Of a DNA stretch of 64,000 nt, positions 1 through 9,384 are shown in pieces. Each line of letters starts with the position of its first letter. Position 1 is the stretch's first letter. Under the pieces are notes generated by a model that was given only the letters and a program-made list of their open reading frames with translations, was not told where the DNA came from and did not search any database. Source of the stretch: CAVYUC01 sp963771595 (GTDB lineage: Bacteria > Bacteroidota > Bacteroidia > Bacteroidales > Prolixibacteraceae); NCBI GenBank assembly GCA_963771595.1, contig CAVYUC010000008.1, forward strand, positions 222,313-286,312, read 5' to 3'. The position numbers and the translations under genes were made by a program.

Positions 1-526
1 CGTCTTCAATAATGTTTTTCAGTTCCGCCAAATCATTATCATTCAATGCTTGTGAAAACCGATTGTGCAGGTCGTCCCATTTTTTCTGATTATCCAGAAC
101 ACGCTGATTGGTTTCCCTGAATTGCTTTTCGTCGAATGCATCGCCAAACCGTTTTTGTGCCTTGGCAACTTCCTTGTTTATTTTTTCTTCATACTTCGCC
201 AGTTGCTCTTCAATTAAAACATCGGCGCGGTAGCGTTTTTTCGAATCTTTGTTATCGATGAGCGGATCATTAAATGCATCCACATGGCCGGAAGCTTTCC
301 ATATGGTAGGATGCATAAAAATAGCCGAATCAAGCCCGACTACATTTTCGTGCAGCAAAACCATGCTGTCCCACCAGTATTTTTTGATGTTATTTTTCAG
401 CTCAACACCATATTGTCCGTAATCGTAAACTGCGCCGAGCCCGTCGTAAATTTCGCTTGACTGAAACACAAAACCATATTCTTTACAGTGTGCCACCAGC
501 TTTTTAAAAGTATCTTCCTGTGCCAT
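1..526 (-). CDS. glyS: Glycine--tRNA ligase, N-terminal part (cut by window edge)
   Basis: About 175 residues of a class II glycyl-tRNA synthetase of the single-chain (eukaryote/archaeal-like) type, which charges tRNA-Gly in the cytoplasm. The N-terminus carries the motif 1 region DGLGAVYDYGQYGVELKNNI, followed by WKASGHVDAF and FNDPLIDNK, all characteristic of this family. It starts at the ATG complementary to 524-526 and continues past base 1. The insertion rich in Lys, Glu and Gln after residue 100 is normal for the family. The catalytic motifs 2 and 3 lie outside the window. Confidence 0.93.
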   Translation of the reverse strand, partial: MAQEDTFKKLVAHCKEYGFVFQSSEIYDGLGAVYDYGQYGVELKNNIKKYWWDSMVLLHENVVGLDSAIFMHPTIWKASGHVDAFNDPLIDNKDSKKRYRADVLIEEQLAKYEEKINKEVAKAQKRFGDAFDEKQFRETNQRVLDNQKKWDDLHNRFSQALNDNDLAELKNIIED

Positions 527-628
527 TAATATTATTTTTTCAGAATTGAATGCAAAAATAGGATATAATTGATTGCTTTGAAAGAAAAGCGTGCAGAAAG
601 GGAAAACGCCGGAGTTAATTACACCATT

Positions 629-904
629 TTAATCCACTTCTTCAAAATCAACATATTCGCCTTCATTTTGGCGGTTTCTGTTTTTGTTTTGGTTGGTTTC
701 TATGGTTACATCTCCTTCAGGGCGTTTTTGCTGCTGATTCTGTTTTTGCTGATCATGCATTTTTTGCTGCATATTTTTCACACTTTTATCAATCAGCAAC
801 GGCAGAACATACCTGGCAACCAACCGGATACCAAAATAAATAATCACAATTATAAAAATGGTGCGTAAAAAATTAATAAGGTATAATATTATAAACAGAT
901 TCAT
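629..904 (-). CDS. DUF4834 family small membrane protein
   Basis: A 91-residue protein of the Bacteroidetes DUF4834 type. One hydrophobic segment (about residues 2-30, MNLFIILYLINFLRTIFIIV) is followed by a highly charged, Gln/Lys/Asn-rich cytosolic tail that ends in EYVDFEEVD. The acidic end after a proline- and glutamine-rich linker is typical of the family. I chose the ATG at 904 because the longer reading from 955 would overlap the neighbouring outer-membrane gene. The molecular function is unknown. It sits between glyS and the DUF5723 gene on the same strand. Confidence 0.75.
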   Translation of the reverse strand: MNLFIILYLINFLRTIFIIVIIYFGIRLVARYVLPLLIDKSVKNMQQKMHDQQKQNQQQKRPEGDVTIETNQNKNRNRQNEGEYVDFEEVD

Positions 905-912
905 TTTAAAAC

Positions 913-2292
913 TTATTTTTTGGCAGTTGCAAATAAAAAATTTATTCCAAAACACAAATTTATATGTTTTGAACCAGCTAACTGAATTATTCCTAAAATA
1001 TTATTCGTTGCCAAATAATACTGAATATGTTCCCGGGTGTGACTAATGCCAAAACCAAGCCAAACCGAAGATAAATTATAAAGCGATAAACTTCCGCCAA
1101 TATCCGTTCTTGGATTGAATGAATGGGTCCAAAGTCCTGAAAATTTATTTACAGAATGTTTGCCGTAAAATGCAAACTGATTATTCCATCCAACTGAAGA
1201 AGATTGGGAATACCGGAATTTGCTTCCAATATTTACTTTAAAAGGCAACACCTCGAGCGAGCGCAACGGACTATCTTTTACGTCAATTACATAGGATACC
1301 GAATCACCGAAAATTTTCAATGCTTCGCGAGATTCCACATATTTATCACCCCAGGGATCATTGGATTGATAAAGGTTATTTTTACTGTAGGTGATTGGTT
1401 CTTTGAATTTAGAAAGGTACGTGTTGTGACTAAAGGTGATAAACCCCAAATCAAGAAGGCTTACAGAAAACTCGTGTGTTTTATCCGAGCGATATACAAA
1501 GCCCAGATCGAGGGCAAATCCCAGGTTGTGCAGGTTAAACGAATAATCCGTCGGATAAGCTTTTGTTGAAAAAATGGTGTAATCATAAACCGAATCGTAC
1601 CTGTATGTAATTGGCCCGGCCAATTTAAATTCGCCCTCCGGTTTCACCAGGAGCTTTTCATTTTCAGTATCAGTTTCAACAGAAAAATTTACATTTTGCG
1701 CATCGAAATACATTCTGCCGAATAAAATCTTGGGCCGGATTCCAATGTCGAGCCCTTCCCAGTATTTTTGCGAAACACCAAAAGCCAGTTCTCTAAAATG
1801 CTGATAATTAAAATTTCCGGCACCAAAATTTTCATTTTGCCCATAATAGGGTTCCACTCCGTCGCGAATAAGTTTTACAATTTCGCGGTTAAAAGATGTG
1901 GTTGCATAGCCGCGTTCGGTAAGAGAAACCTGAAAAGACAAATCGCGGTAATTTAAACTGGCAAAAAATAGTGAAAACCGCGCGGATGCCTGCCCTTCAC
2001 CGGTTTGTTCCAGATTATTGTAAAAATCGAAAAAACTGTAATTCCATAATCCCTGCGAAAAAAGGGAATTAAGCGCAAAATTTGTATTCCAGGATAAACT
2101 TGTCCCGGAAATCATTGGCAAACTGACAACCAGTTTGTCGGTCTTATTTTGGTAAGCAGGGTTCAGCAACGATGCCTGCGAAACATTGGGGAGCATAAAT
2201 AAAGCACCCGATTCCTGGGCTTTTCCGCTAAAGTAGAGCAGCATCAAAAAGATAAACAACTGGATATTCTTTACAACTTTACGAAACTGCAT
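913..2292 (-). CDS. DUF5723-like exported beta-barrel protein
   Basis: A 459-residue protein with a clear Sec signal peptide (IQLFIFLMLLYFSGKAQ) and a long stretch of alternating aromatic/polar beta-strands (for example WNYSFFDFYNNL, FRYSQSSSVGWNNQFAFYG), ending in a strand-like C-terminus. The opening after the signal, with LPNVSQASLLNPAY, is the hallmark of the Bacteroidetes DUF5723 and PorP-like group of outer-membrane proteins. The ATG at 2292 is preferred over the one at 2340 because it puts the signal peptide near the N-terminus. The role is inferred only as outer membrane; no substrate can be named. Confidence 0.7.
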   Translation of the reverse strand: MQFRKVVKNIQLFIFLMLLYFSGKAQESGALFMLPNVSQASLLNPAYQNKTDKLVVSLPMISGTSLSWNTNFALNSLFSQGLWNYSFFDFYNNLEQTGEGQASARFSLFFASLNYRDLSFQVSLTERGYATTSFNREIVKLIRDGVEPYYGQNENFGAGNFNYQHFRELAFGVSQKYWEGLDIGIRPKILFGRMYFDAQNVNFSVETDTENEKLLVKPEGEFKLAGPITYRYDSVYDYTIFSTKAYPTDYSFNLHNLGFALDLGFVYRSDKTHEFSVSLLDLGFITFSHNTYLSKFKEPITYSKNNLYQSNDPWGDKYVESREALKIFGDSVSYVIDVKDSPLRSLEVLPFKVNIGSKFRYSQSSSVGWNNQFAFYGKHSVNKFSGLWTHSFNPRTDIGGSLSLYNLSSVWLGFGISHTREHIQYYLATNNILGIIQLAGSKHINLCFGINFLFATAKK

Positions 2293-2459
2293 CGTTAATT
2301 TTTTCCGGATAAAAATAGTTTTAAAACTGGGATTTTTCAAATCAAAATATCGTTCAGAGCTATGTAGAAAATAACAGCCTTAAAAGATTATGGTTTGAAT
2401 GTGCCGGAGAAAATTTATGTAAAAAAGCAAAATCAGGGAAAGCCAAAAGAACTAAATGC

Positions 2460-3173
2460 CTATTTCCCACTAATACCACCGCCGCTTGATTCGTTGGTAT
2501 CTTTTACCGATGGCGAACCGAAATAATGAATGTGGCCCCCGCTGCTTGCATCGGCATATAATTCGTCAGAAACGCTGATAACAATATCTGCTCCACTGCT
2601 GACTTTTGCTTTACAAATAGCAGATTCCAAATCGTGGGTATTTATGTTGCTGCCGCTGCTGGCCACTGTTACCAATGTTTTCGATTTGCCCGAAAGCCGT
2701 GCAACTGCGCCGCTGCTGGCATCCAGTTCCACATTTTTATATACTAAATCCAGATCCAATTGGCTGCCGCTACTTGTGTTTAAATCCAGTTGCTGGCCCT
2801 TCAGTATATTTTCAGATTTTACATGCGAGCCCGAAGAAGCGTCAATCCGTTGTAATTCTTTTACCATTACATAAGCTTTCATGGTTTTGTTACCCCCCCT
2901 GAAAAACCAGTTTTTTTGTTTTACGTAAATATGCAAAACGCCATCTTTAACTTCGGTTTTTATGTCGTCGATAATATCCTTATCAGCCTCAACCTTAACC
3001 GATTCCTCATCACTCATTGATAAATACAACTCAATTCCGGCTGATACTTTTATTGCATTAAAATTTTTCAGGTTTCGGTTCTGGATATTTTCACCGGCAG
3101 CAATTGCAGCGGTATTCAGGCCAATTAACATTGTGAACAGAAGGTAAAACAACACGTTTTTAAATTTTTTCAT
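2460..3173 (-). CDS. GIN-domain (DUF2807) exported protein 1
   Basis: A 237-residue protein with a Sec signal (LFYLLFTMLIGLNTAAIAA) and a putative auto-transporter adhesin head GIN domain (DUF2807). The N-terminal part reads FNAIKVSAGIELYLSM, the usual start of the domain. The rest is a right-handed beta-helix-like repeat in which nearly every coil carries SSG (IDASSGS, NTSSGS, LDASSGA, VASSGS, KVSSGA, DASSGG, NESSGG). It lies 59 bases after a paralogue on the same strand, so the two are probably co-transcribed. The family often accompanies envelope stress or ECF sigma systems, but none is visible here. Function unknown. Confidence 0.85.
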   Translation of the reverse strand: MKKFKNVLFYLLFTMLIGLNTAAIAAGENIQNRNLKNFNAIKVSAGIELYLSMSDEESVKVEADKDIIDDIKTEVKDGVLHIYVKQKNWFFRGGNKTMKAYVMVKELQRIDASSGSHVKSENILKGQQLDLNTSSGSQLDLDLVYKNVELDASSGAVARLSGKSKTLVTVASSGSNINTHDLESAICKAKVSSGADIVISVSDELYADASSGGHIHYFGSPSVKDTNESSGGGISGK

Positions 3174-3232
3174 TTTTCTGATTTTAAAGCTGTAAATAAG
3201 ACGACTGAAGTTTTTTGAAGTTACAGCAAAAA

Positions 3233-3949
3233 CTATTTTTTATTGATATTCCCGCCCGATGATTTTTCACTTTTTACAAGTGCAGGATTGCCGTAATAAA
3301 AAATATTCCCGCCACTGCTCGATTTCCCGCTAAAGCTTTCTTTTGTTGTTATCCAGATATTTGCACCGCTGCCGGCAGTTAAATCGCCACTTTCGGCAAC
3401 AAGTTCTTCCGCTTTTACATTCGAACCGGCTGATGCTTTTACACTGATACTTTTTGTTGTTCCTTCGAGCATAATATTTGAACCGGCCGAAGCCGAAACT
3501 TCAACATTTTCGGTCTTGAGTTTAATTTTAAGGTTACTCCCGGCCGATCCAGTCAGTTTCAGATATTTCAATTCAAGAAAATTTTCTGAGTAAACATTAC
3601 TTCCGGCAGATGCACTGATCCGTGAAATTTCAGGAACAGTGACAAACACTTTTTTCGATTTTGCTCTTCTGATGTTTTTTGAAGCCGTAATCTCCAGTAC
3701 ATTGTTTTTCACCTTTGTTTCAATAATTCCGAGCAGGTTCTCATCGGTACGGACCACTACTTCCTGCGCATTTCCCTGAATAATATAAACATTTAACCCC
3801 CTGCTAACCTTTATTTCATCAAATTTGGAAACCTTTCGCGACTGTTCTGCAACTTTACCATTTCCGTTAATTCCTTCCAAAAACAAACATGAATTTGCCA
3901 ACACCGAAATTGCGAGAATGGAAAAAAGTAGAAATATTTTTTGTTTCAT
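3233..3949 (-). CDS. GIN-domain (DUF2807) lipoprotein 2
   Basis: A 238-residue paralogue of the following gene. It has a lipoprotein signal with lipobox LANSC (Cys21), so it is probably membrane anchored, unlike its partner, whose signal has no Cys. The DUF2807 start FDEIKVSRGLNVYII is followed by beta-helix coils marked by SAG instead of SSG (ISASAGS, TGSAGS, VSASAGS, VKASAGS), then TAGSGA and SSSGG near the end. This is the first gene of the pair, which suggests a lipid-anchored and a soluble version made together. No function is established. Confidence 0.85.
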   Translation of the reverse strand: MKQKIFLLFSILAISVLANSCLFLEGINGNGKVAEQSRKVSKFDEIKVSRGLNVYIIQGNAQEVVVRTDENLLGIIETKVKNNVLEITASKNIRRAKSKKVFVTVPEISRISASAGSNVYSENFLELKYLKLTGSAGSNLKIKLKTENVEVSASAGSNIMLEGTTKSISVKASAGSNVKAEELVAESGDLTAGSGANIWITTKESFSGKSSSGGNIFYYGNPALVKSEKSSGGNINKK

Positions 3950-4187
3950 GGTTGTTAAATTAAGATGATACGGAAGAATTTTAAAACATGAACAAGTTAA
4001 AACGATAATAGCAGAACCTTGAAATTTTTTCGTTGAATGGAAGAAAACGACCGGTGAAGCAATAAGTTAATACATTAAAGGCTTTGTTGGCAATGAATTT
4101 TTATTCCGAAAAATTGAACTTTTTAAATGCCGGAAATCTTTAAGATATTGATTTTAATTTATTTTAACGTAATGCATTGGCTCAGTT

Positions 4188-4220
4188 TTTGACAGATGTA
4201 GCGATAGTTTTTTAATTTTG
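4188..4220 (+). promoter_or_regulatory. Bacteroidetes-type promoter of the S41 protease gene
   Basis: TTTG at 4188-4191 and TAATTTTG at 4213-4220 (consensus TAnnTTTG) are separated by 21 bases, matching the -33/-7 promoter of the phylum. Predicted transcription starts about 7 bases downstream and leaves a leader of roughly 55 bases before the ATG at 4282. The rest of the 3950-4281 gap is AT-rich and shows nothing else I can name. Confidence 0.65.
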
Positions 4221-4281
4221 GCGAATTGTTTTACAATGAGGTTTGAATGTTCGGCATTCAAATTTATAAGGAGAAAAAAAT

Positions 4282-5958
4282 ATGAATTGGAAAAAACTTT
4301 GGATAGGAACTGTTCTTATCGTAATAGTAGGATTGGGCTTTTACAGTTTTACCCGCGACGAAAAAAACTTTGAAATTGCAAAGAACCTGGAAATATACCA
4401 CACCTTGTTTAGAGAACTGAACATGTTTTATGTGGATGAAGTTGACCCGAACAAGTTGGTGAAAACAAGTATTGATCAGATGCTGAATTCTCTCGATCCG
4501 TACACCAACTATATTTCAGAAGATCAGATTGAGGATTTTCGATTTATGACTACCGGTGAATATGCCGGAATTGGTGCGGTTATCAGCAAGCAAAATGGTA
4601 AAATCATTATTTCGGAACCTTATGAAGGTTTTCCGGCACAAAAATTTGGTTTGAAAGCCGGGGATGTGCTTTTGGAAGTTGAAGGAAAATCAACCGAAAA
4701 TATGACAACCGAAGATGTAAGCAACCTCCTGAAGGGACCTGCCAAAAAACCGGTTACCATTAAACTGATGCGCATGGGAGAGAAAAAACCACTCGAAATT
4801 CAGGTGGTGCGCGAAAAAATAACCATTGATGCAGTGCCTTATTACGGTATGCTTGATAAAAATACGGCTTATATCCGTCTGTCGAATTTTACCACAAACT
4901 GCAGCGATGAGGTAAAAAATGCTTTTCTGGAACTAAAGAAAAACAATCCTGAAGCGTTGGTTCTCGATTTACGTTCCAACCCGGGCGGACTGCTGATGGA
5001 AGCCGTAAAAATTGTTAATCTTTTTGTACCAAAAGGGGAAGAAATTGTAAGCACCCGCGGAAAAGTAAAACAGTGGGATCAAACATACACAGCCACTGCT
5101 ACGCCCATTGATACCACCATTCGCATTGCAGTGTTAACCAACAGCAATTCAGCTTCGGCTTCCGAAATTGTTGCCGGCGCCATCCAGGATCTGGATCGTG
5201 GAATTATTGTGGGCACCCGCACATTTGGAAAAGGATTGGTACAGACTACACGTGATTTGAGTTACAATACCAAGTTGAAAGTTACCACCGCAAAATATTA
5301 TATTCCAAGCGGACGCTGTATTCAGGCGCTTGATTATTCTCACCGCAACGAAGATGGCAGTGTTGGTCATGTACCCGATTCACTGGTTACTGAGTTCACA
5401 ACTAAAAAAGGACGTAAAGTTTACGATGGCGGAGGAATTGTTCCGGATGTAAAAATTGAAAGCGACCAATTCAGTAATTTAAGTGTGGCTTTAATCACCA
5501 AATTCCTGATTTTCGATTTCGCCACCAAATTTTCGAACGAACATGAATCCATTGCCCCTCCTGAAAAATTTGAGGTGTCTGAAGATACCTACAACGAGTT
5601 TGCAGCTTTTGTCAAAGAAAACAATTTTAGTTATGATTTGAATTCGGAAAAGCAACTGGAAGATTTAATTGAGGCGGCAAAAGATGAAAAATATTACAGC
5701 ACGGCCTCGGAAGAATTTGAAGCATTGAAAGCAAAACTGGAACCCAATCTGGATAAAGACCTGAAACTTTTTGAGGACGAAATAAAAGAATTACTCGAAG
5801 ATGAAATTGTTTCGCGTTATTATTACCAAAAAGGAGCTATCCGGGCAGCAATAAACGACGACAACGGAATTGAAAAAGCAATAGAAGAATTGCATTCCAA
5901 AACCGCATACAGTGCCCATTTTGAACCCGGAATTGTAATTGCAATGAACGGAAGATAA
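4282..5958 (+). CDS. S41-family C-terminal processing peptidase
   Basis: A 558-residue periplasmic serine protease of the CtpA/Prc family, anchored by an N-terminal hydrophobic segment (residues 6-23). A PDZ domain covers about residues 92-165 (GIGAVISK to AGDVLLEVEGKS). The protease domain has the Ser-Lys dyad: Ser292 in SASASEIVAG and Lys317 in TFGKGLVQ, at the usual 25-residue spacing. The C-terminal 150 residues form a helical extension often seen in Bacteroidetes homologues. Such enzymes trim C-terminal tails of envelope proteins. The gene stands alone, with its own promoter and a strong terminator behind it. Confidence 0.93.
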   Translation: MNWKKLWIGTVLIVIVGLGFYSFTRDEKNFEIAKNLEIYHTLFRELNMFYVDEVDPNKLVKTSIDQMLNSLDPYTNYISEDQIEDFRFMTTGEYAGIGAVISKQNGKIIISEPYEGFPAQKFGLKAGDVLLEVEGKSTENMTTEDVSNLLKGPAKKPVTIKLMRMGEKKPLEIQVVREKITIDAVPYYGMLDKNTAYIRLSNFTTNCSDEVKNAFLELKKNNPEALVLDLRSNPGGLLMEAVKIVNLFVPKGEEIVSTRGKVKQWDQTYTATATPIDTTIRIAVLTNSNSASASEIVAGAIQDLDRGIIVGTRTFGKGLVQTTRDLSYNTKLKVTTAKYYIPSGRCIQALDYSHRNEDGSVGHVPDSLVTEFTTKKGRKVYDGGGIVPDVKIESDQFSNLSVALITKFLIFDFATKFSNEHESIAPPEKFEVSEDTYNEFAAFVKENNFSYDLNSEKQLEDLIEAAKDEKYYSTASEEFEALKAKLEPNLDKDLKLFEDEIKELLEDEIVSRYYYQKGAIRAAINDDNGIEKAIEELHSKTAYSAHFEPGIVIAMNGR

Positions 5959-5981
5959 AAATAACCGGTAAAATACTAATG

Positions 5982-6010
5982 AAAAAGGAGGGTTTGTTCC
6001 CTCCTTTTTT
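5982..6010 (+). terminator. Intrinsic terminator after the S41 protease gene
   Basis: An inverted repeat, with arms AAAAAGGAGGG and CCCTCCTTTTT around a six-base loop, ends in a run of T. It lies 24 bases after the stop codon. Confidence 0.85.
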
Positions 6011-6121
6011 GTTTTGAATTCCTGATTGTTAAAAAACAAACAGGAATGTCACCAGAAGTGAAATTGTGCACAAAAGCTGCAAAAAAAATTTTATCTTGTG
6101 AGTAGTGTAATTGTTGAACCA

Positions 6122-6970
6122 ATGAAACCGGATTTAAAGAAATTTCTCGATTTTAAGATTTTCAGTCATGGCAGTTTTGAGATTACTGTAGACAGTGTCA
6201 TTCTTGTACTTATCGTTATTTTTATAACCATCATTTCACTGAAAATTCTTAAACGGTTTTTCAAAAACTACATAAAAAATCAGGAATACGAAAGGCGTTC
6301 CTACTGGTCGGTTTATTTGATTTTGCGCTATGTGGTCTGGGTAATTGTCATCGTACTTTTGCTCGAAACATCAGGAATTAAAGTTTCGGTTTTACTTGCA
6401 AGTATTACTGCACTGCTTGTAGGAGTAGGTTTTGGTATCCAGCAGCTTTTCAGCGACATTGCTTCAGGAATTGTTCTGCTTATTGAACGAAATCTTCAAA
6501 TTAATGACGTCATCCAACTGGAAGATGAAACGGTGGGACGGGTTATACACATTGGCCTGCGCACTTCCAAATTAAAAACCCGCGAAGATATTATCCTTGT
6601 GGTGCCTAATTCAAAATTTGTAAACGACAAAATAATTAACTGGAGCCAGATGGATTACAACACCCGGTTTTCAGTTGAGGTCGGAGTTGCTTATGGTTCA
6701 GATACTAAATTGGTTACACAAATTTTACTTGATTGTGCCACTGAAAATAAAAACATTTCGGCTTTGCCAAAACCATTTGTCCGGTTCAATGATTTTGGTG
6801 AATCTTCGCTGATATTTCGTGTATATTTCTGGGTAATGGAACCGTTTTGGGTAGAAAATATAAAAAGCGAACTGCGCTATGCCATCGATGATAAGTTCAG
6901 AAAAAACAACATACAAATTCCGTTTCCGCAGCGTGATGTTCATATTAAACAGAACCCGCAAAAAGAATGA
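6122..6970 (+). CDS. MscS-family mechanosensitive channel 1
   Basis: A 282-residue inner-membrane channel. Three hydrophobic segments occupy about residues 24-44, 64-86 and 90-115, and the pore helix region reads VGFGIQQLFSDIASGIVLLIE, followed by the beta domain with DVIQLEDETVGRV. This is the compact MscS architecture, which opens under membrane tension to release solutes. A GTG at 6098 could extend it by eight residues; I prefer the ATG at 6122. A second, divergent MscS gene follows after 72 bases and is probably in the same transcript. Confidence 0.88.
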   Translation: MKPDLKKFLDFKIFSHGSFEITVDSVILVLIVIFITIISLKILKRFFKNYIKNQEYERRSYWSVYLILRYVVWVIVIVLLLETSGIKVSVLLASITALLVGVGFGIQQLFSDIASGIVLLIERNLQINDVIQLEDETVGRVIHIGLRTSKLKTREDIILVVPNSKFVNDKIINWSQMDYNTRFSVEVGVAYGSDTKLVTQILLDCATENKNISALPKPFVRFNDFGESSLIFRVYFWVMEPFWVENIKSELRYAIDDKFRKNNIQIPFPQRDVHIKQNPQKE

Positions 6971-7042
6971 ACCTGTTGGAAAATGCGCTGTTTTTGAGTT
7001 AAAGGACATTAAAAACCATAAATAACGACAAGAACAACTGAA

Positions 7043-8011
7043 ATGAGACATATTAAAAGATTTGTTTTGCCCGGTGTTTTTCTCCTTCTTTCCATATTCT
7101 TTAAATATTTTGTTGAAAAATATCAACTGGTTTATCCCGACTATTACAGTTTTTTCGAAACAACAGGTTCAATTTTATTAATCGCCAGCATTGCCTGGTC
7201 GCTTATTGCAGGTTTGCGTGTATTGAAAATCATTCTTGTTTCCAGTTACGACACTACAATTGAAGATAATTTACGTTCAAGAAAATTTCAAACTCAGTTT
7301 AATATCCTGGAAAGAATCATCATATTTTTGATTATTTTGATTTCCATAGGACTAACGCTCATGCTTTTCGATGAAGTAAAACGAATTGGAATCAGTCTGT
7401 TTGCATCTGCCGGAATTGCGGGAATCATTGTGGGTTTTGCCGCACAACGTATTATTGCAACAGTAATAGCAGGCTTACAAATTGCCCTTACACAACCTAT
7501 TAGAATTGATGATGTTGTGGTGATTGAAAACGAATGGGGACGAATTGAGGAAATTACGCTGACCTACGTTGTTGTGCGTATTTGGGATATGCGCCGGTTA
7601 ATTGTGCCAACTACATTCTTTTTTGACAAACCATTTCAAAACTGGACCCGTACTTCGGCCGAAATTCTGGGAACCGTTTTTATTTATACCGATTACAATG
7701 TTTCATTCAATGCACTTCGTGATGAACTTACCCGGCTCCTGAAATCGACTCCGCTTTGGGATGAAAAAGTAAATGTGCTGCAGGTAACCGATGCAAAGGA
7801 AAATCGCGTGGAGGTGCGTGCTTTAATGAGTGCCAAAGATTCGCCAACTGCATGGGATTTACGTGTATTCGTGCGCGAAAACCTGATTAATTTCCTTCAG
7901 CAAAATTATCCTGAAAGTTTACCCAAAACAAGAATTCTGATGGAAGGGGAAAACAACGAAAAATCAATGGAAACAGGAAAAAATCCGAAAGAATCAATTT
8001 CAAAAAAATAA
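7043..8011 (+). CDS. MscS-family mechanosensitive channel 2
   Basis: A 322-residue MscS-family protein with about four hydrophobic segments. The pore-lining segment (GISLFASAGIAGIIVGFAAQ) is followed by a beta domain containing RIDDVVVIENEWGRIEEI. The C-terminal tail is strongly charged (ENNEKSMETGKNPKES). It differs clearly from the preceding channel, so the pair is not a recent duplication. It is 17 bases upstream of the DNPH1-like gene, suggesting one operon of two channels plus a nucleotide hydrolase. Confidence 0.87.
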   Translation: MRHIKRFVLPGVFLLLSIFFKYFVEKYQLVYPDYYSFFETTGSILLIASIAWSLIAGLRVLKIILVSSYDTTIEDNLRSRKFQTQFNILERIIIFLIILISIGLTLMLFDEVKRIGISLFASAGIAGIIVGFAAQRIIATVIAGLQIALTQPIRIDDVVVIENEWGRIEEITLTYVVVRIWDMRRLIVPTTFFFDKPFQNWTRTSAEILGTVFIYTDYNVSFNALRDELTRLLKSTPLWDEKVNVLQVTDAKENRVEVRALMSAKDSPTAWDLRVFVRENLINFLQQNYPESLPKTRILMEGENNEKSMETGKNPKESISKK

Positions 8012-8028
8012 AAAATCAACTGAACGAT

Positions 8029-8445
8029 ATGAAATTTTATTTTGCCGGTTCCATTCGCGGCGGCCGCGAAGATGCTACTTTATATCAGCATATTATAGAA
8101 TACCTGCGCAATTTTGGTGATGTACTAACTGAACATATTGGCGATCCGGCGCTTACACAAAAAGGCGATGACGGCGCCACCGATCGCTTAATTCACGACC
8201 GCGATTTAAAGTGGCTGATTTCAGCCGATGTGTTAATTGCCGAAGTAACCACCGTTTCAATGGGCGTTGGTTATGAAATTGGCCGTGCCGTAGAGTCGGG
8301 TAAAAAAGTTTTGTGCCTTTTTCGTCCGGATTCAGGACACAACCTGTCGGCAATGATTGCCGGCTGCCCCAATCTGAAACTGGTTTCTTATAAAACCCTG
8401 GAAGAGCTAAAAGAATCTATCCGGAATTTTTTAGCAGAAAGCTGA
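8029..8445 (+). CDS. DNPH1-like 2'-deoxynucleoside 5'-phosphate N-hydrolase
   Basis: A 138-residue protein of the nucleoside 2-deoxyribosyltransferase fold. It resembles mammalian DNPH1 (Rcl) rather than generic transferases: YFAGSIRGGREDATLYQHII at the start, then VLTEHIGDP, RLIHDRDLKWLISADVLIAEV, SMGVGYEIGRAVE and KVLCLFRP all follow the DNPH1 pattern. Known DNPH1 hydrolyses the N-glycosidic bond of deoxynucleoside monophosphates, including damaged ones such as 5-hydroxymethyl-dUMP, and so sanitises the nucleotide pool. The catalytic Glu of GVGYEIG is present. Substrate choice here is inferred. Confidence 0.85.
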   Translation: MKFYFAGSIRGGREDATLYQHIIEYLRNFGDVLTEHIGDPALTQKGDDGATDRLIHDRDLKWLISADVLIAEVTTVSMGVGYEIGRAVESGKKVLCLFRPDSGHNLSAMIAGCPNLKLVSYKTLEELKESIRNFLAES

Positions 8446-8487
8446 TTAAGTTTCTGCAATAAACGGCACCACTTATTAGTCTGATAT

Positions 8488-9261
8488 TCATTTGTTTTTC
8501 AGAAAAGAATTGATGTGAAACAAACCATCAAGTGTCAGCATTGGTTCAATGGATTTAATGTGTTTTGTAAGCGGTGCAACAACTGCGCTTAATCCACCAG
8601 TGGCGACCACAGTCAGTAATTCATTCAACTCTTCCTGAGTTCGTTCAATAATGGAATCAACCAATCCGGTAAAGCCTAAAACCACGCCGGCCTGAATTGC
8701 ATGAGTTGTATTTTGCCCCAGCACTGAAGGCGGCGGCGACAGATGGATTTCAGGAAGTTGTGCCGTTTTTCCGGCAAGTGCACCAACGGCAGTATTCAAT
8801 CCTGGTGCAATTGCAACGCCAAGAATTTCAGCATTTTTCCCGATAGTTGTAAACGTGAGCGCCGTTCCAAAATCAACGACCATCGTTAACTTTCCGTATT
8901 TCTGGTAAGCGGCTATGGAATTCGCAACCAAATCGGCGCCAATTTGAAACGGGTTCAATATTTTTACCGGCAACAGTTCATAAATTTCAGGACTTACAAC
9001 ATTTAGTTTTGCATCGGGAAAAAGAATGGAAAGCATCCCGGTAAAAGGATGCACAAGCGATGGAACCACACTGCTCACAATGATTTCGTCAACATGTGCG
9101 TTGCAGATTTTTCCGGCGCTGAGCAACGATCGGAAAATAACTTCATACTCATCTGCTGTTTTCAGATGATCGGTCTGAATACGCCAGTATTTCAGCCAGT
9201 TGCCATTTTCATTTACTCCAAAAACAATGTTTGTATTTCCAATGTCAGTAGCAAGTAACAT
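8488..9261 (-). CDS. coaX: Type III pantothenate kinase
   Basis: A 257-residue enzyme catalysing the first step of coenzyme A synthesis (pantothenate plus ATP to 4'-phosphopantothenate). Family marks are the phosphate loop LATDIGNTNIVFG at the N-terminus, IGADLVANSIAAY (the usual GAD motif) and VVDFGTALTFTTI with the catalytic Asp. The C-terminal VVATGGLSAVVAPL is also typical. Length matches CoaX. The gene is convergent with the DNPH1-like gene and divergent from the next small gene. Confidence 0.93.
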   Translation of the reverse strand: MLLATDIGNTNIVFGVNENGNWLKYWRIQTDHLKTADEYEVIFRSLLSAGKICNAHVDEIIVSSVVPSLVHPFTGMLSILFPDAKLNVVSPEIYELLPVKILNPFQIGADLVANSIAAYQKYGKLTMVVDFGTALTFTTIGKNAEILGVAIAPGLNTAVGALAGKTAQLPEIHLSPPPSVLGQNTTHAIQAGVVLGFTGLVDSIIERTQEELNELLTVVATGGLSAVVAPLTKHIKSIEPMLTLDGLFHINSFLKNK

Positions 9262-9384
9262 ATATGCCGAAACTGAGTTTTACTGTTTTAAACCGAATAA
9301 ACTTATACTTTCTTTTTGAATAAAATATGGAATTGAAGCGAATTATTCATAATTTCATCCGAAAATTTACCACAAAATAAATTT

